A stretch of DNA of 64,000 nt from Okapia johnstoni (Eukaryota > Chordata > Mammalia > Artiodactyla > Giraffidae), in the NCBI GenBank assembly GCA_024291935.2, contig CM044319.1, positions 71,010,001 to 71,074,000 of the forward strand, read 5' to 3'. Below the pieces are notes generated by a model. That model saw only the letters and a list, made by a program, of their open reading frames with translations, was not told where the DNA came from and did not search any database. Positions 47,089 through 58,799 of this stretch are shown here, in pieces (the stretch's first letter is position 1; each line of letters begins with the position of its first letter). A program made the position numbers and the translations under genes.

Positions 47089-49020
47089 AAAAGAAGAGAA
47101 GTGAAAAGCAAAGGACAAAAGGAAAGATATACCCATCTGAATGCAGAATTCCAAAGAATAGCAAGGAGAGATAAGAAAGTCTTCCTCAATGATCAGTGCA
47201 AAGAAATAGAGGAAAACAATAGAATGGGAAAGACTAGAGATCTCTCCAAGAAAATTAGAGCTACCAAGGGGACATTTCATGCAGAGATGGGCTCAATAGA
47301 GGACAGAAATGGTATTGACCTAACAGAAGCAGAAGATATTAAGAAGAGGTGGCAAGAATACATAGAAGAACTGTACAAAAGAGATATTCATGGCCCAGAT
47401 AATCACGATGGTGTGATCACTCACCTAGAGCCAGATATCCTGGAATGTGAAGTCAAGTGGGCCTTAGGAAGCATCACACGAACAAAGCTAGTGGAGGTGA
47501 TGGAATTCCAGTTGAGCTATTTCAAATTCTAAAAGATGATACTGTGAAAGTGCTGCCCTCAGTATACCAGCAAATTTGGGAAACTCAGCAGTGGCCATAG
47601 GACTGTAAATGTCAGTTTTCATTTCAATCCCAAAGAAAGGCAAGGCCAAAGAATGCTCAAACTACCACACAATTGCACTCATCTCACATGCTAGTAAAGT
47701 AATGCTCAAAATTATCGAAGCCAGGCTTCAGCAATACATGAACTGTGAACTTCTAGATGTTCAAGCTGGTTTTAGAAAAGGCAGAGGAACCAGAGATCAA
47801 ATTGCCAAATTCCATTGGATCATCAAAAAAGCAAGAGAATTCCAGAAAAACATCTATTTGTGCTTTATTGCCTATGCCAAAGCCTTTGACTGTGTGAATC
47901 ATAATAGTGAAAGTGAAAGTGAAGTCATTCAGTCCTGTCTGACTCTTTGCGACCCCATGGGCTGTAGCCTACCAGGCTCCTCTGTCCATGGGATTTTCAC
48001 GGCAAGAGTACTGGAGTGGGTTGCCATTTCCTTCTCCAGGGGATCTTCCCAACCCAGGGATCAAACCCATGTCTCCTGAGTTGTAGGCAGACACTTGTAC
48101 TGTCTGAGCCACTTCTGAAAGAGATGGGAATACCAGAACACTTCACCTGCCTCTTGAGAAATCTGTATGTAGGTCAGGAAGCAACAGTTAGAACTGGACA
48201 TGGAACAACAGACCGGTTCCAAATAGGAAAAGGAATATGTCAAGGCGGTATGTTGTCACCCTGCTTATTTAAGTTATATGCAGAGTACATCATGAGAAAC
48301 ACTGGGCTGGATGAAGCACAGGCTGGAATAAAGATTGCTGGGAGAAATATCAATAACCTCAGATATGTAGATGACACCACCCTTATAGTGGTGTCAGAAA
48401 GCAATTAAGAACTAAAGAGCCTCTTGATGAAAGTGAAAGGGGAGAGTTAAAAAGTTGGTTTAAAGCTCAACATTCAAAAAACAATGATCCAGTCCCATCA
48501 CTTCATGGCAAATAGATGGGGAAACAGTGGAAACAGTGGCTGACTTTATTTTTGGGGGCTCCAAAATCACTCCAGATGTTGACTGCAGTGATAAAATTAA
48601 AAGACACTTATTCCTTGGAAGGAAAGTTATGACCAACCTAGACAGCATATTAAAAAGCAGAGACATTATTTTGCCATCAAAGTTATGTCTAGTCAAGGAT
48701 ATGGTTTTTCCAGTAGTCATGTATGGATGTGAGAGTTAGACTATAAAGAAAGCTGAGCACCAAAGAATTGATGCTTTTGAATTGCAGTATTGGAGAAGAC
48801 TCTTGAGAGTCCCTTGGACTGCAAGGAGATCCAACCAGTCCATCCTAAAGGAAATCAATCCTGGGTGTTCATTGGAAGGACTGATGTTGAAGCTGATACT
48901 CCAATACTTTGGCCACCTGATGCAAAGAGCTGACTCATTTGAAAAGACCCTGATGATGGAAAAGATTGAAGGCAGGAGGAGAAGGGGATGACAGAGGATG
49001 AGATGGTTGGATGGCATCAC
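47089..49020 (+). pseudogene. BovB pol remnant, YVDD variant, disrupted by SINE
   Basis: Pol pieces at 47089-47532, 47609-47905 and 48113-48408 cover the pre-RT and RT region; the C-terminus is at 48527-48991. Frame breaks include a one-base deletion near 47479 and stops near 47598-47610. The catalytic box reads Y-V-D-D (48364-48375), Ala changed to Val but both Asp kept. The 156-codon frame at 47609-48079 fuses RT residues to translated SINE and is not a product. Confidence 0.9.
47906..48112 (-). mobile_element. Bov-tA SINE inserted in BovB, junction deletion
   Basis: Tail side starts 'agtgaaagtgaaagtgaagt'. The head side stops at 'ctgagccac', lacking the usual terminal 'cagggaagccc'. BovB resumes at 'ttctgaaagag', missing about 12 bases (aactgtggaaaa in copy 8), and no target duplication remains. 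Confidence 0.93.
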
Positions 49021-49144
49021 TGACTCCATGGAGATGAGTTTTAGCAAATCTGGGAGTTGGTGATGTACGGGGAGGCCTGGTGTGCTTTGGTCCATGAGGT
49101 TGCGAAGAGTTGGACATGACTGAGCAACTGAAATGAACTGATGT

Positions 49145-49710
49145 AAATATATTCATACATAAGCAAGCTTGGCTGTATGGTTTATCCATAACAAGATGTC
49201 ATAGCTAGGCACATTAATTATTAAAATTTTATAACTATTGACAAAATTTACTTCATTTTCCTTGAAACTTTGTTCTGCTTATAACCGTGTATTCCAAGGA
49301 AAAGAATACCTTGCCTTTTTCCCCTTTAATTAATGCAGCTAGATGGCTTATCATTCCCTGATGCAAAAGACAGTTAATAAATAAATTCTATTAATAAATG
49401 AGAAGCAATATTAAATATTAATTTTACCACTTTTTGTCCTTAGTAGCATAGAGGACTTTCCCGAAGCCTTCCCTTAAATTCTTTTTAGTGACTTCATTGT
49501 AAGTGGACCTTTTAACACATTTAAAATTTAAAAAATGATTGTAAATACCCTGAGTTCTAGAGCAATCTCAGCCCAGAGGTAATTTCAAACAGAACAGAAA
49601 TGACAGCTGCAAAATGTCTAAGATAGATTAGTTTAGTATTAAAAATGTGGGAATGAGTCTAATCATCTCAAAGCTACATCACTTCTAATATGTAAGAGGA
49701 GATGTGTGTA
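49145..49710. other. AT-rich single-copy DNA
   Basis: No gene or repeat recognised. Confidence 0.45.
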
Positions 49711-49714
49711 GGTT

Positions 49715-49935
49715 AGAAACTCCAGCTTTGATTTTCAATGGATAGGGGGTCGAATCCCATCTCTGTCATTTACTGTAATCCTTTGTGACCCTATGCGAAT
49801 CACACAGTATCTTCAGTTTTCCTCCTATGAAAAGTGAGGATGATGTTAGTACCCAAATAGCTGATGAAGTTTAAACAAGTTAAAGTAACATGCCCACTAC
49901 ATGGTAATTGCTTAATAATCTTTAGATTAATACAT
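49715..49935 (+). repeat. MIR
   Basis: 'gggtcgaatcccatctctgt', 'cctttgtgaccctatgcgaa', 'ttttcctcctatgaaaagtg', 'catggtaattgcttaataa' span most of MIR. Confidence 0.75.
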
Positions 49936-49939
49936 CTAC

Positions 49940-50975
49940 AAGGAAAAGTAGCAGTTTTTTTAAATTGATTAATGAGTAGATTTAGTTTAGTCTTTTATAG
50001 AACATAATAGCTTGACCAAAGAAATTCTCAAAATAAATTTTTTTTATTTAAAGTATATTAAAGAAATTATTTATCTCTATCTTAAAAAGGTACAGTTTAT
50101 GTTATCCGATTTTGAGATGGCTTATATATTGTGTTAATTGAAAATAAAATTTCTAAATAAAAACAAATTTAATCACTGTATCATTGCTTTACTTCTACGA
50201 TGCCAAACTGTTTCTTTTTAAACTAAATTGACTAAATACTTTTGCATTATGTAAACACATGCTCAAAATATCTCCTTCATTATAGGAATTTTACATTAAA
50301 AATCAATTTATATTTCATTATTCAGGTCAGAATTCCTGGGAAAACTGGTGTTCCTTCTTTGTTTTTCCAGAACAAGTGTCACTGAAATGTTTCCATAAAT
50401 CTAGAGCTTTAATAGCATCCATTGGTAAAATACTTCAAACACTGATTATGATAAAAGGAAGCTGTACCTTTAAATAACTGGAAGGAAAGCATGGCAGCAA
50501 GAGAATATTATGCTACTACAGTAAATTACACTGACTGTGGAAGGCTATGGGGGTTATAGAAAGGGTAAGAAGATACACAATAACCACTGGCCAGAGTAAT
50601 TAGCTGGGGAAATGAAGAGAGAGAAGTGCTTGGACATTGAAACCTTGTCCTGTCAGTATTATTGTTCTCCAAGGTTTTAGAAGAACAATCCTCTGCTGAG
50701 CCTTCAGTAATTGCTATACAGGACTGCTCATGAGAGTAATTAAGAAATGTCAGTGCTTCTCTGGAAAAAAAAATCTGCTCATACCACACAGAATGTTTTT
50801 CTGGAAGAAGGGAAGTTTTTTCTTCTTGTTGTTCTTCTAAGATATTAATAGAGTGGAATCTGTACTCGATGCAATTCAAAATAGTGAGATATGCTTAACT
50901 AAACAAATCCAAATATGTCATTGTCCCCTCCTCCTGTATGCCCACCTCCTACACTCAAGATATGACCGGCCAGTA
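49940..50975. other. Single-copy DNA
   Basis: No recognised repeat. The 117-residue antisense frame at 50526-50879 is Ser/Glu-rich with no domain. The block 50520-50960 is repeat-free and may merit a conservation check. Confidence 0.4.
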
Positions 50976-50984
50976 CCTGAGCTA

Positions 50985-51202
50985 TGCTGTGCTGTCGCTT
51001 CAGTTGTATTCGACTCTTTGAGACTCTATGGACTGTGGCCCAACCAGCCTCTTCTGTCCATGGGATTCTCCAGGCAAGAATACTGGAGTGGGTTGCCATG
51101 CCCTCATCCAGGGCAATCTTTCCAACCCAGAGATTGAACCTGAGTCTTCTGTGGCTCCTGCATTGCAGGTGATTTTATTTTACCGCTAGGTCACCAGAGA
51201 AG
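50985..51202 (-). mobile_element. Bov-tA SINE, full length
   Basis: 'tgctgtgctgtcgcttcagt', 'caagaatactggagtgggtt', inverted head ending 'accagagaag'. Perfect 9-bp duplication cctgagcta at 50976-50984 and 51203-51211. Confidence 0.95.
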
Positions 51203-51239
51203 CCTGAGCTAGATAGAAACTATTCGGAGCACTGTATCC

Positions 51240-51440
51240 AAAGTCTGCCATTTCCCTCAAGGCCCCAGGTTACCCTATTTTATTTTTGCCATGACACTTA
51301 CCACTTACGGAAATTATCTTATTTATGTGAATATTCATATATGTTTCAATTCATTAGATTTTAAGCTCCGTGAGTCATTGCCAGTGACTGAAAGGGTAGG
51401 AGGTAGTAACAAATGATGAATAAATATTTCTTAAATTAAT
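51240..51440 (+). repeat. L2 3' end
   Basis: 'ttgccatgacacttaccact', 'tagattttaagctccgtgag', 'gaataaatatttcttaaatt' follow the L2 terminus. Confidence 0.6.
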
Positions 51441-51449
51441 TGAAGAATA

Positions 51450-52265
51450 ACATTTTGCCTAGGTAGAGTATAATACGAGGAATCACATGTGCTTTAAGAG
51501 GTCAAATTTTCAGTGACAAGCAGCCAGTTTTATGTAAAAATAAAATTGGCAGGCTAAGCAACAAACTGAAGACTACAAAAAAATTTATTATTTTTTGCTT
51601 TAATTTTTTTTAGTCAACTGACTTTAAGGTAAAAACTTACTTGAAAGTTATAAAAAGAAGTAAATTTATGTAAATGATTCAAACTTTCTATCAAAAAAAG
51701 TCTGTCTTCATCTTCAAAATGATAAAATGTCAGTAATTTTTCTTACAGAAGTAGATTATTAGGGAAATGAAGCCACAGATACTGGAGTGAAAAGGTGAGA
51801 GCACCAACCCTACACTAATGAGGCTAATCAAATCAAACACTCTTCTATTCCATTCCATCTTATTTACTCTGCTCTTTGAATTAAGCAGTTGTGTCTATAT
51901 GGCTAATTGTAGCTTTGATTCTCCAATTTGCTTTTTAATCAGATTGCTTTAGGGGTAAATATTTGTCTTCGCAAAGCAGTAGACTTAACGGTTGGAAAGA
52001 AACAAAAGCTAAAATGTTTTGCATTTTCCAGGTACAACATATTTTGGGTTCAGAAAAGAAACCAGTTGAGCCCCAAGAATGAATAAGATGTTTTGCTAAT
52101 CTGAGAGAGCGTTAGTTGAACCCAGAATTAACAATGATTTCTGAATACGATTCTTTCCATCACAGCTGACTGCTTATTGTTTCATTAATTCTATTATAAG
52201 AATAAATAGATAATAAAAATGTTTTCCGACTGCAACATCTCATTATATCTACCATAAAAGAGTTT
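51450..52265. other. AT-rich, repeat-free DNA
   Basis: No gene. 51890-51990 has several TAAT/ATTA words and a more conserved-looking composition. Confidence 0.4.
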
Positions 52266-52269
52266 AATG

Positions 52270-52500
52270 TGGTGGTAATAAGCTGAATTTGGGCAGCCAG
52301 ACTTTCTGGATTTGAATCCTAGCTGTGTTACTTAATAGCTATATGACTGTGAGCTGTTGAATTAAACTTCTTGTGACTCAACCCCCTCAACTACAAATTT
52401 GGGATAATAGTAATACAATGCAAAGCACTGCTCAGAAGATTATATTGATTAAACATGTAAAACACCTTGAACAATACTCAGTGCTGACTATTACTGATCT
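52270..52500 (+). repeat. MIR
   Basis: Nearly complete MIR: 'agactttctggatttgaatc', 'gctgtgttacttaatagcta', 'atttgggataatagtaatac', 'acaatactcagtgctgacta'. Confidence 0.85.
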
Positions 52501-52556
52501 TATTTTGCAAAATCCTCATTACTTCTAAATTGAAGGGAAACATCAATATGATAATT

Positions 52557-52747
52557 GTTGTTGTTGTTCAGTTGCATAGCTGTGTTTGACTCTTTTGTGA
52601 CCCCATGAACTGTAGCCTGCCAAGCCCTTTTGTCCATGGGATTTCTCAGGCAGGAATACTGGAGTGGGTTGCCATTTCCTCCTCCAAAGGACCGCCCAAG
52701 GATCAAACCTAAGTCTCCTGCAGTGGCATTCTTTACCAGAGAAGCCC
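52557..52747 (-). mobile_element. Bov-tA SINE
   Basis: (GTT)n start, 'agttgcatagctgtgtttga', 'caggaatactggagtgggtt', head ending 'agagaagccc'. 11-12 bp duplication atatga(a)taatt at 52546-52556 and 52748-52759. Confidence 0.95.
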
Positions 52748-52759
52748 ATATGAATAATT

Positions 52760-53623
52760 ACTGATTTATATTTCAACACATGTATTCATAATATCAGGAG
52801 CTGTTCTTGTCACTGAAGGTGCACTGGAAAACAAAACAGAAGCAGCCCAGAGTTCATGGAACATACCGGCTAGGCAACAACAATTTAAAAATATATACAC
52901 ACACACACTGTGACAAATAGCATATGAAACAAAGCTACACAGTGCTAATTTACTCATCCATTCATTCCTTTTTTCAGCAAATATATTTTAAATATCAGCT
53001 ATATGTCACATCCAGGATAGACAAGTACTGACAAGATATATAAGGTTTGGACTTAAAAGAGTTGTAAATGGTAAGACCATGTAATAAGTACCATTGAGAA
53101 CATAATTATCTGGCACACTTTCCTCCCATACCTTCAAGAAATCAAATTTGACCTGGTCTTTCATGTTCTTTCTGATTTAAATTCTGGAAAACCATTATCA
53201 TTTCTTTTATGTACAAATATTTTCTTTAATTACACAATTCAGGAGAGCTGATAAACTAATAGTTTTTAAATCCTTAGATATTGTCAGATCTCTGAAAAAA
53301 AAAAAAAAAAAAAAAAACTTGGAGTCATTTGATCACTTAAGATAGCATCAAACCCATATTTAGTTATCCTAGTGAAAAGTGTTGGTATTATCAGTATCAT
53401 TATAAGTAATCTTGGATCATAGAAAGACTATTTTTGTAATTTTTTTTTTTTTGCTCTAAATACTGTTATTCCTAGGAATTTCAACTAGAGTTTTCTTGTT
53501 AAATATATTATTTTCAATATACTTTTGACTAAAAGTGAAGTTGCCATCTGCCTACAATATTACCTAATGAGTGCCAAGACACACATCTAAATGAAAAATA
53601 ACTTTCATCAATTACTTAGCGGT
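52760..53623. other. AT-rich single-copy DNA with A and T tracts
   Basis: A tract of about 23 at 53295-53317 and T tract at about 53440-53452. No gene. Confidence 0.5.
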
Positions 53624-53633
53624 ATTTGATATT

Positions 53634-53808
53634 CTTTGTTGTTGTTATTTAGTCGCTAAGCCGTGGCTGACTCTTTGTGACCCTGTGGACTATATCATGC
53701 CAGGCTCCTCTGCCTAGAAAATTTTCCAGGCAAGAATACTGGAATGCATTGCCATTTCTTTCTCTAGGGGATCTTCGAGACCCAGGCACTGAGCCACCAG
53801 GGAAGCTC
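53634..53808 (-). mobile_element. Bov-tA SINE lacking its B box
   Basis: Inverted Bov-tA in which 'gagacccaggca' joins directly to 'ctgagccacc', deleting about 45 bases with the B box. Perfect 10-bp duplication atttgatatt at 53624-53633 and 53809-53818. Confidence 0.95.
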
Positions 53809-54135
53809 ATTTGATATTAACATCACTTAAAATTTTTCTTGCATTTTAATTCGGGCAAGATCTCTAATATTTAAAGAAATGTTTCCTCTTCCTTGAAATG
53901 TCAACATCATGTTATACCATTGACATGATATTGACATTCTTTGACCACTTTCTTATGCTCTCCTATCTTTTTGATTCTTCTTTCAGTTTCTTTTATGGAC
54001 TTTAGCTCCTGTCCCTTATTTCTTAACAGTAGAGTGATTGTAGATCAATTCTGATTTACTTCATATTCTATCTCTGAATGAACTTATCTAGTCCCACATA
54101 TTATGACTCTTAGATGCACATATCTTGGTCTTAAG

Positions 54136-54335
54136 GTCCTCCCAGGTGGCTCAATGGTAAAGAATCTGCCTGCAATGCAGATGATGCAGGTCTGATTCCT
54201 GGGTTGGGAAGATCCCCTGGAGAAGGGCATGGCAACCCGCTCCAGTATTCTTGCCTGAAAAATCCCAAGAAGAGAGGAGCCTGGCAGGCTACAATCCTTA
54301 CGATTGCTAAAAGTCTGAATGATTAATGAGACTTA
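54136..54335 (+). mobile_element. Bov-tA SINE, full length
   Basis: 'cctcccaggtggctcaatgg', B-box-like 'ggtctgattcc', 'ctccagtattcttgcctgaa', tail 'gattaatgagacttagc'. Target duplication unclear. Confidence 0.93.
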
Positions 54336-54999
54336 GCATGCAAGGAGATTAAACTAGAGCTGTGAGAGGGAGATATAGGTCTAACAGGCAGCTTCACATT
54401 TCTACATGGATGTTTCTCAGTCATCTCAAATTTAACATGCTGAAAACTCATCTCTATCTCCTCAGATCCCTAAATCCACTCAATTCCTAGCTTTTCTCCC
54501 CATTTTAATAAATAACAGCTCTATCCAATCATGTCAGCAATGTGATACCTTTTATGTCATATCAGAAAGTGGCCATTTATCCTTGATTCTTCCTTTTCCA
54601 TTATTTCTTATATTAAATTTCTCAATTTTAACTAGATAACCTGTTTCCATATCCTGAATCCCCTTACCCCAATAGAGCTCCCCTTGCCACCAACTCAGTC
54701 TAAGCTACTCTCATCTCTTTTATAGAGTTCTTACCCCTCTTAACCCACTCTGTAGTTATTAGAGTAGCTCAGTTCAGTTGCTCAGTCATGTCTGACTCTT
54801 TGCGACCCCATGGACCAAAGCACGCCAGTCCTCCCTGTCCATCACCAACTCCTGGAGCTTACTCATACTCATGTCCATTGAGTTGGTGATGCCATCCAAC
54901 TGTCTCATCCTCTGTCATCCCCTTCTTCACCCATCTTCAATCTTTCCCAGCATCAGGGTCTTTTCCAATGAGTCAGTTCTCCACATAGGTGGCCAAAGT

Positions 55000-57850
55000 A
55001 TTGGAGTTTCAGCTTCAACATCAGTCCTTTCAATGAACATTCAGGACTGATTTCCTTTAGGATGGACTGGTTGGATCTCCTTGCAGTCCAAGGGACTCTC
55101 GAGAGTCTTCTCCAACATTACAGTCCAAAACCATCAATTCTTCGGCACTCGGCTCTCTTTATAATCCAACTCTCACATCCATACATTACTGGAAAAATCT
55201 TAGCCTTGACTAGATGGACATTTGTGGGCAAAGTAATGTCTCTGCTTTTTAATATGCTGTCTAGGTTGGTCATAACTTTCCTTCCAAGAAGTAAGTGTCT
55301 TTTAATTTCATGGCTTCAATCACCATCTGCAGTGATTTTGGAGCTCCCCAAAATAAAGTCTATCACTGTTTCCCCATCTATTTGCCATGAAGTGATGGGA
55401 CTGGATACTATGATATTTGTTTTCTGAATGTTGAGCTTTAAGTCAACTTTTTCACTCTCCTCTTTCACTTTCATCAAGAGGCTCTTTAGTTCTTCACTTT
55501 CTGCCATAAGGGTGGTGTCATCTGCATATATGAGGTTATTGATATTTCTCCCAGCAATCTTGATTCCAGCTTGTGATTCATCCAGCCCAGTGTTTCTAAT
55601 GATGTACTCTGCATGTAAGTTAAATAAGCAGAGTGACAATACACAGCCTTGAGTACTCCTTTTCCTATTTGTAACCAGTCTGTTGTTTCATGTCCAATTC
55701 TAAGTGTTGCTCTCTGACCTGTATACAGATTTCTCAAGAGGCAGGTCAGGTGGTCTGGTATTACCATCACTTTAAGAATTTTTCACAGTTTGTGGTGATC
55801 CACACATTCAAAGGCTTTGGCATAGTCAACAAAGCAGAAATAGATGTTTTTCTAGAACTCTCTTGCTTTTTCGATGATCAGATGGATGTTGGCAACTTGA
55901 TCTCTGGTTCCTCTGCCTTTTCTAAAACCAGTTTGAACATCTCAAAGTTCACAGTTCATGTATTGCTGAAGCCTGGCTTGGAGAATTTTGAGCATTACTT
56001 TAATAGCATGTGCTGCTACTGCTGCTAAGTCGCTTCAGTCATGTCCGACTGTGTTGGACCCCATAGACGGCAGCCCACCAGGCTCTGCCGTCCCCGGGAT
56101 TGTCCAGGCAAGAACACTGGAGTGGGTTGCCATTTCCTTCTCCAGTGCATGAAAGGGAAAAGTGAAAGTGAAGTTGCTCAGTCATGTCTGACTCTTAGCG
56201 ACCCCAGGGACTGTAGCCTACCAGGCTCCTCTGTCCATGGGATTTTCCAGGCAAGAGTACTGGAGTGGGGTGCCATTGCCTTCTCTGACTAGCATGTGAG
56301 ATGAGTGCAATTGTGTGGTAGTTTGAGCATTCTTTGGCATTGCCTTTCTTTGAGATTGGATTAAAAACTTACTTTTTATAGTCCTATGACTAGTCCTGAG
56401 TTTTCCAAATTTGCTTGCATACTGAATGCAGCTCTTTCACAGTATCATCTTTTAGAATTTGAAATAGCTCAACTGGAATTTCATCACCTCTGCTAGCTTT
56501 CTTCGTAGTGACGCTTCCTAAGGCCCACTTGAGTTTGCATTCCAGCTTGTCTGGCTCTAGGTGAGTGATCACACCATCATAATTATCTGGGTCGTGAAGA
56601 TCTTTTTTGTACAGTTCTTCTGTGTATTCTTGCCACTTCTTCTTAATATCTTCTGCTTCTGTTATGTCCCTACCATTTCTGTCCTTTATTGAGCCCATCT
56701 TTGCATGAAATGTCCTCTCAGTAACTCTAATTTTCTTGAAGAGATCTCTAGTCTTTCCCATTCTATTGTTTTCCTCTATTTTCTTGGCACTGATCACTGA
56801 GGAAGGCTTTCTTATCTCTCCTTGCTATTCTTTGGATCTCTGCATTCAAATGCGTATAGCTTTCCTTTTGTCCTTTGCTTTTCGCTTCTCTTCTTTTCAC
56901 AGCTATTTGTAAGGCCTCCTCAGACAGCCATTTTGCTTTTTGCATTCCTTTTTCCAGGGATGGTCTTGATCCCTGTCTCCTGTACTATGTCATGAACCTC
57001 TGTCCATAGTTCATCAGGCACTCTATCTATCAGATCTAATGCCTTGAATCTATTTCTCACTTCCACTGCCTAATTGTAAGACATTTAATTTAGGTCACAC
57101 CTGAATGGTCTAGTGGTTTTCCCTACTTTCTTCAATTTAAGTCAGAATTTGGCAATAAGGAGTTCATGATCTGAGCCACAGTCCGCTCCCAGTCTTGTTT
57201 TTGCTGACTGTATAGAGCTTCTCCATCTTTGGCTGCAAAGAATGCAATCAATCTGATTTACCATCTGGTGATGTTCATGTGTAGAGTCTTCTCTTGTGTT
57301 GTTGGAAGAGGGTGTTTGCTATGACCAGTGCGTTCTCTTAGCAGAACTCTATTAACCTTTTTCCTGCTTAATTCTGTAATCCAAAACCAAATTTCCCTGT
57401 TACTCCAGGTGTTTCTTGACTTCATTTTGCATTCCAGTCCCCTATAATGAAAAGGACATCGTTTTGGGGTATTAGTTCTAGAAGATCTTGTAGGTCTTCA
57501 TAGAACTGTTCAACTTCAGCTTCTTCAGCATTACTGGTCGGGGCATAGACTTGGATTACCATGATACTGAATTGTTTGCTTTGGAAACGAACAGAGATCA
57601 TTCTGTCATTTTTGAGATTTCACCCAAGTACTGCATTTCAGATTCTTGTTGACTTTGATTGCTACTCCATTTCTTTTAAGGGATTCCTGCCCACAGTAGT
57701 AGATATAATGGTCATCTGAGTTAAATTCACCCATTCCAGTCCATCTGATGTCGCTGATTCCTAAAAAGTTGATGTTCACTCTCGCCATCTCCTGTTTGGC
57801 CACTTCCAATTTGCCTTGACTTATGGACCTAACATTCCAAGTTCCTATGC
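55000..57850 (-). pseudogene. BovB pol remnant (endonuclease + RT)
   Basis: On the minus strand: APE-type endonuclease start at 57606-57809 (INFLGISDIRWTGMGEF, HYIYYCGQESL); linker and RT start at 56763-56945 and 56390-56797; RT palm at 55316-55639 with intact YADD at 55517-55528 (NNLIYADDTTLM); C-terminal tail toward 55000. Multiple frameshifts, stops and the inserted SINE prevent expression. It is the only copy here with sequence from both enzymatic domains over most of their length. Confidence 0.92.
56013..56289 (-). mobile_element. Bov-A2 SINE dimer nested in BovB
   Basis: Two Bov-A units in tandem (56013-56145 and 56165-56285) joined by a 'gtgcatgaaagggaaaagtg' linker. Perfect 9-bp duplication tagcatgtg at 56004-56012 and 56290-56298. 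Confidence 0.95.
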
Positions 57851-58799
57851 AATATTTCTCTTCACAGCATCAGACTCTGCTTCTATAACCAGTCACACCC
57901 ACAACTGGGTGTTATTTTTGCTTTGCCTCCATCCATTCATTCTTTCTGTAGTTATTTCTCCACTGATCTCCAGTAGCATATTGGGCGCCTACCGACCTGG
58001 GGAGTTCATCTTTCAGTGTCCTATCTTTTTGCCTTTTCATACTGTTCATGGGGTTCTCAAGGCAACAATACTGATGTGGTTTGCCATTCCCTTCTCCAGT
58101 GGACTACATTTTGTCAGAAATCTTCGCCATGACCTGTTCATCTTGGGTGGCCTTACATGCCACGGCTCATAGTTTCACTGAGTTAGACAAAGCTGTGCTC
58201 TATGTGATCAGATTGGTTAGTTTTCTGTGATTGTGGTTTTCAGTCTGTCTGCCCTCTGATGGAGTGGTTATTAGAGTAACAACTTTTTAAAAAAGTGAGT
58301 TTTATCTTCTCAAGTCTATATTTAAAATCCTTCCAACTACATGTGAGTTTGGTCCCTCAGTTCATGAAATGATCTGGCTCCTTCTTCCTCGCCTCCTGCT
58401 TATGTTTTAACTGCTAAGTTTCACTCACACTGGGTTGTCATTTCTTCCTTAAATGTGCCCGTTCCTGGAGTTGATATTCTCCTCACATTTTAGCTTAAGG
58501 TTACTTATCCTTCAGATCCATCCATCAGAGAAAGTCTTCTGAACTATTATAGAGGGTCTTCTTGTTAGAATTTCTCCTGAAACATCATTTCTTTCTTCAC
58601 AGCATTTAGCATAAACAACAGTTATGTGTTTATCCATTTATTCCTTGATAGCTTTACCTCCAGCCTCCCACCCCCCAATAGACTATGAATTCTATGAAGA
58701 GAGGATTGGTTGTTTCTTATTGACACCCAGTACCTTTAAGATATTTCACTTCTAGTAGAAACTCAAAAATGAATGCTTAATGAATGAATGAATGTTTAA

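Larger units (their letters stand above)
47089..49140 (+). mobile_element. BovB LINE, 1.85 kb plus inserted SINE, copy 9
   Basis: From 'aaaagaagagaagtgaaaag' to 'gactgagcaactgaaatgaa'. Interrupted at 47906-48112 by an inverted Bov-tA. No flanking duplication seen. Confidence 0.96.
54767..58266 (-). mobile_element. BovB LINE, near-full-length, copy 10
   Basis: From the 3' terminus 'gctcagttcagttgctcagt' at the left to the 5' region near 'gtctgccctctgat' at 58240-58260. Perfect 12-bp target duplication gttattagagta at 54755-54766 and 58267-58278. Carries one nested Bov-A dimer (56013-56289); without it the element is about 3.2 kb, close to the family length as recalled, though the GC-rich extreme 5' end appears absent. 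Confidence 0.97.
54450..58797 (+). repeat. L2 LINE split by BovB
   Basis: Left part 54450-54766 ('tagctttctccc'-type region, 'gagctccccttgccaccaac'); right part 58267-58797 ('aaaatccttccaactacatg', 'atgaaatgatctggctcctt', 'cttcacagcatttagcataa', tail (AATG)n at 58775-58797). The two halves are consecutive L2 sequence once BovB is removed. Confidence 0.8.
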
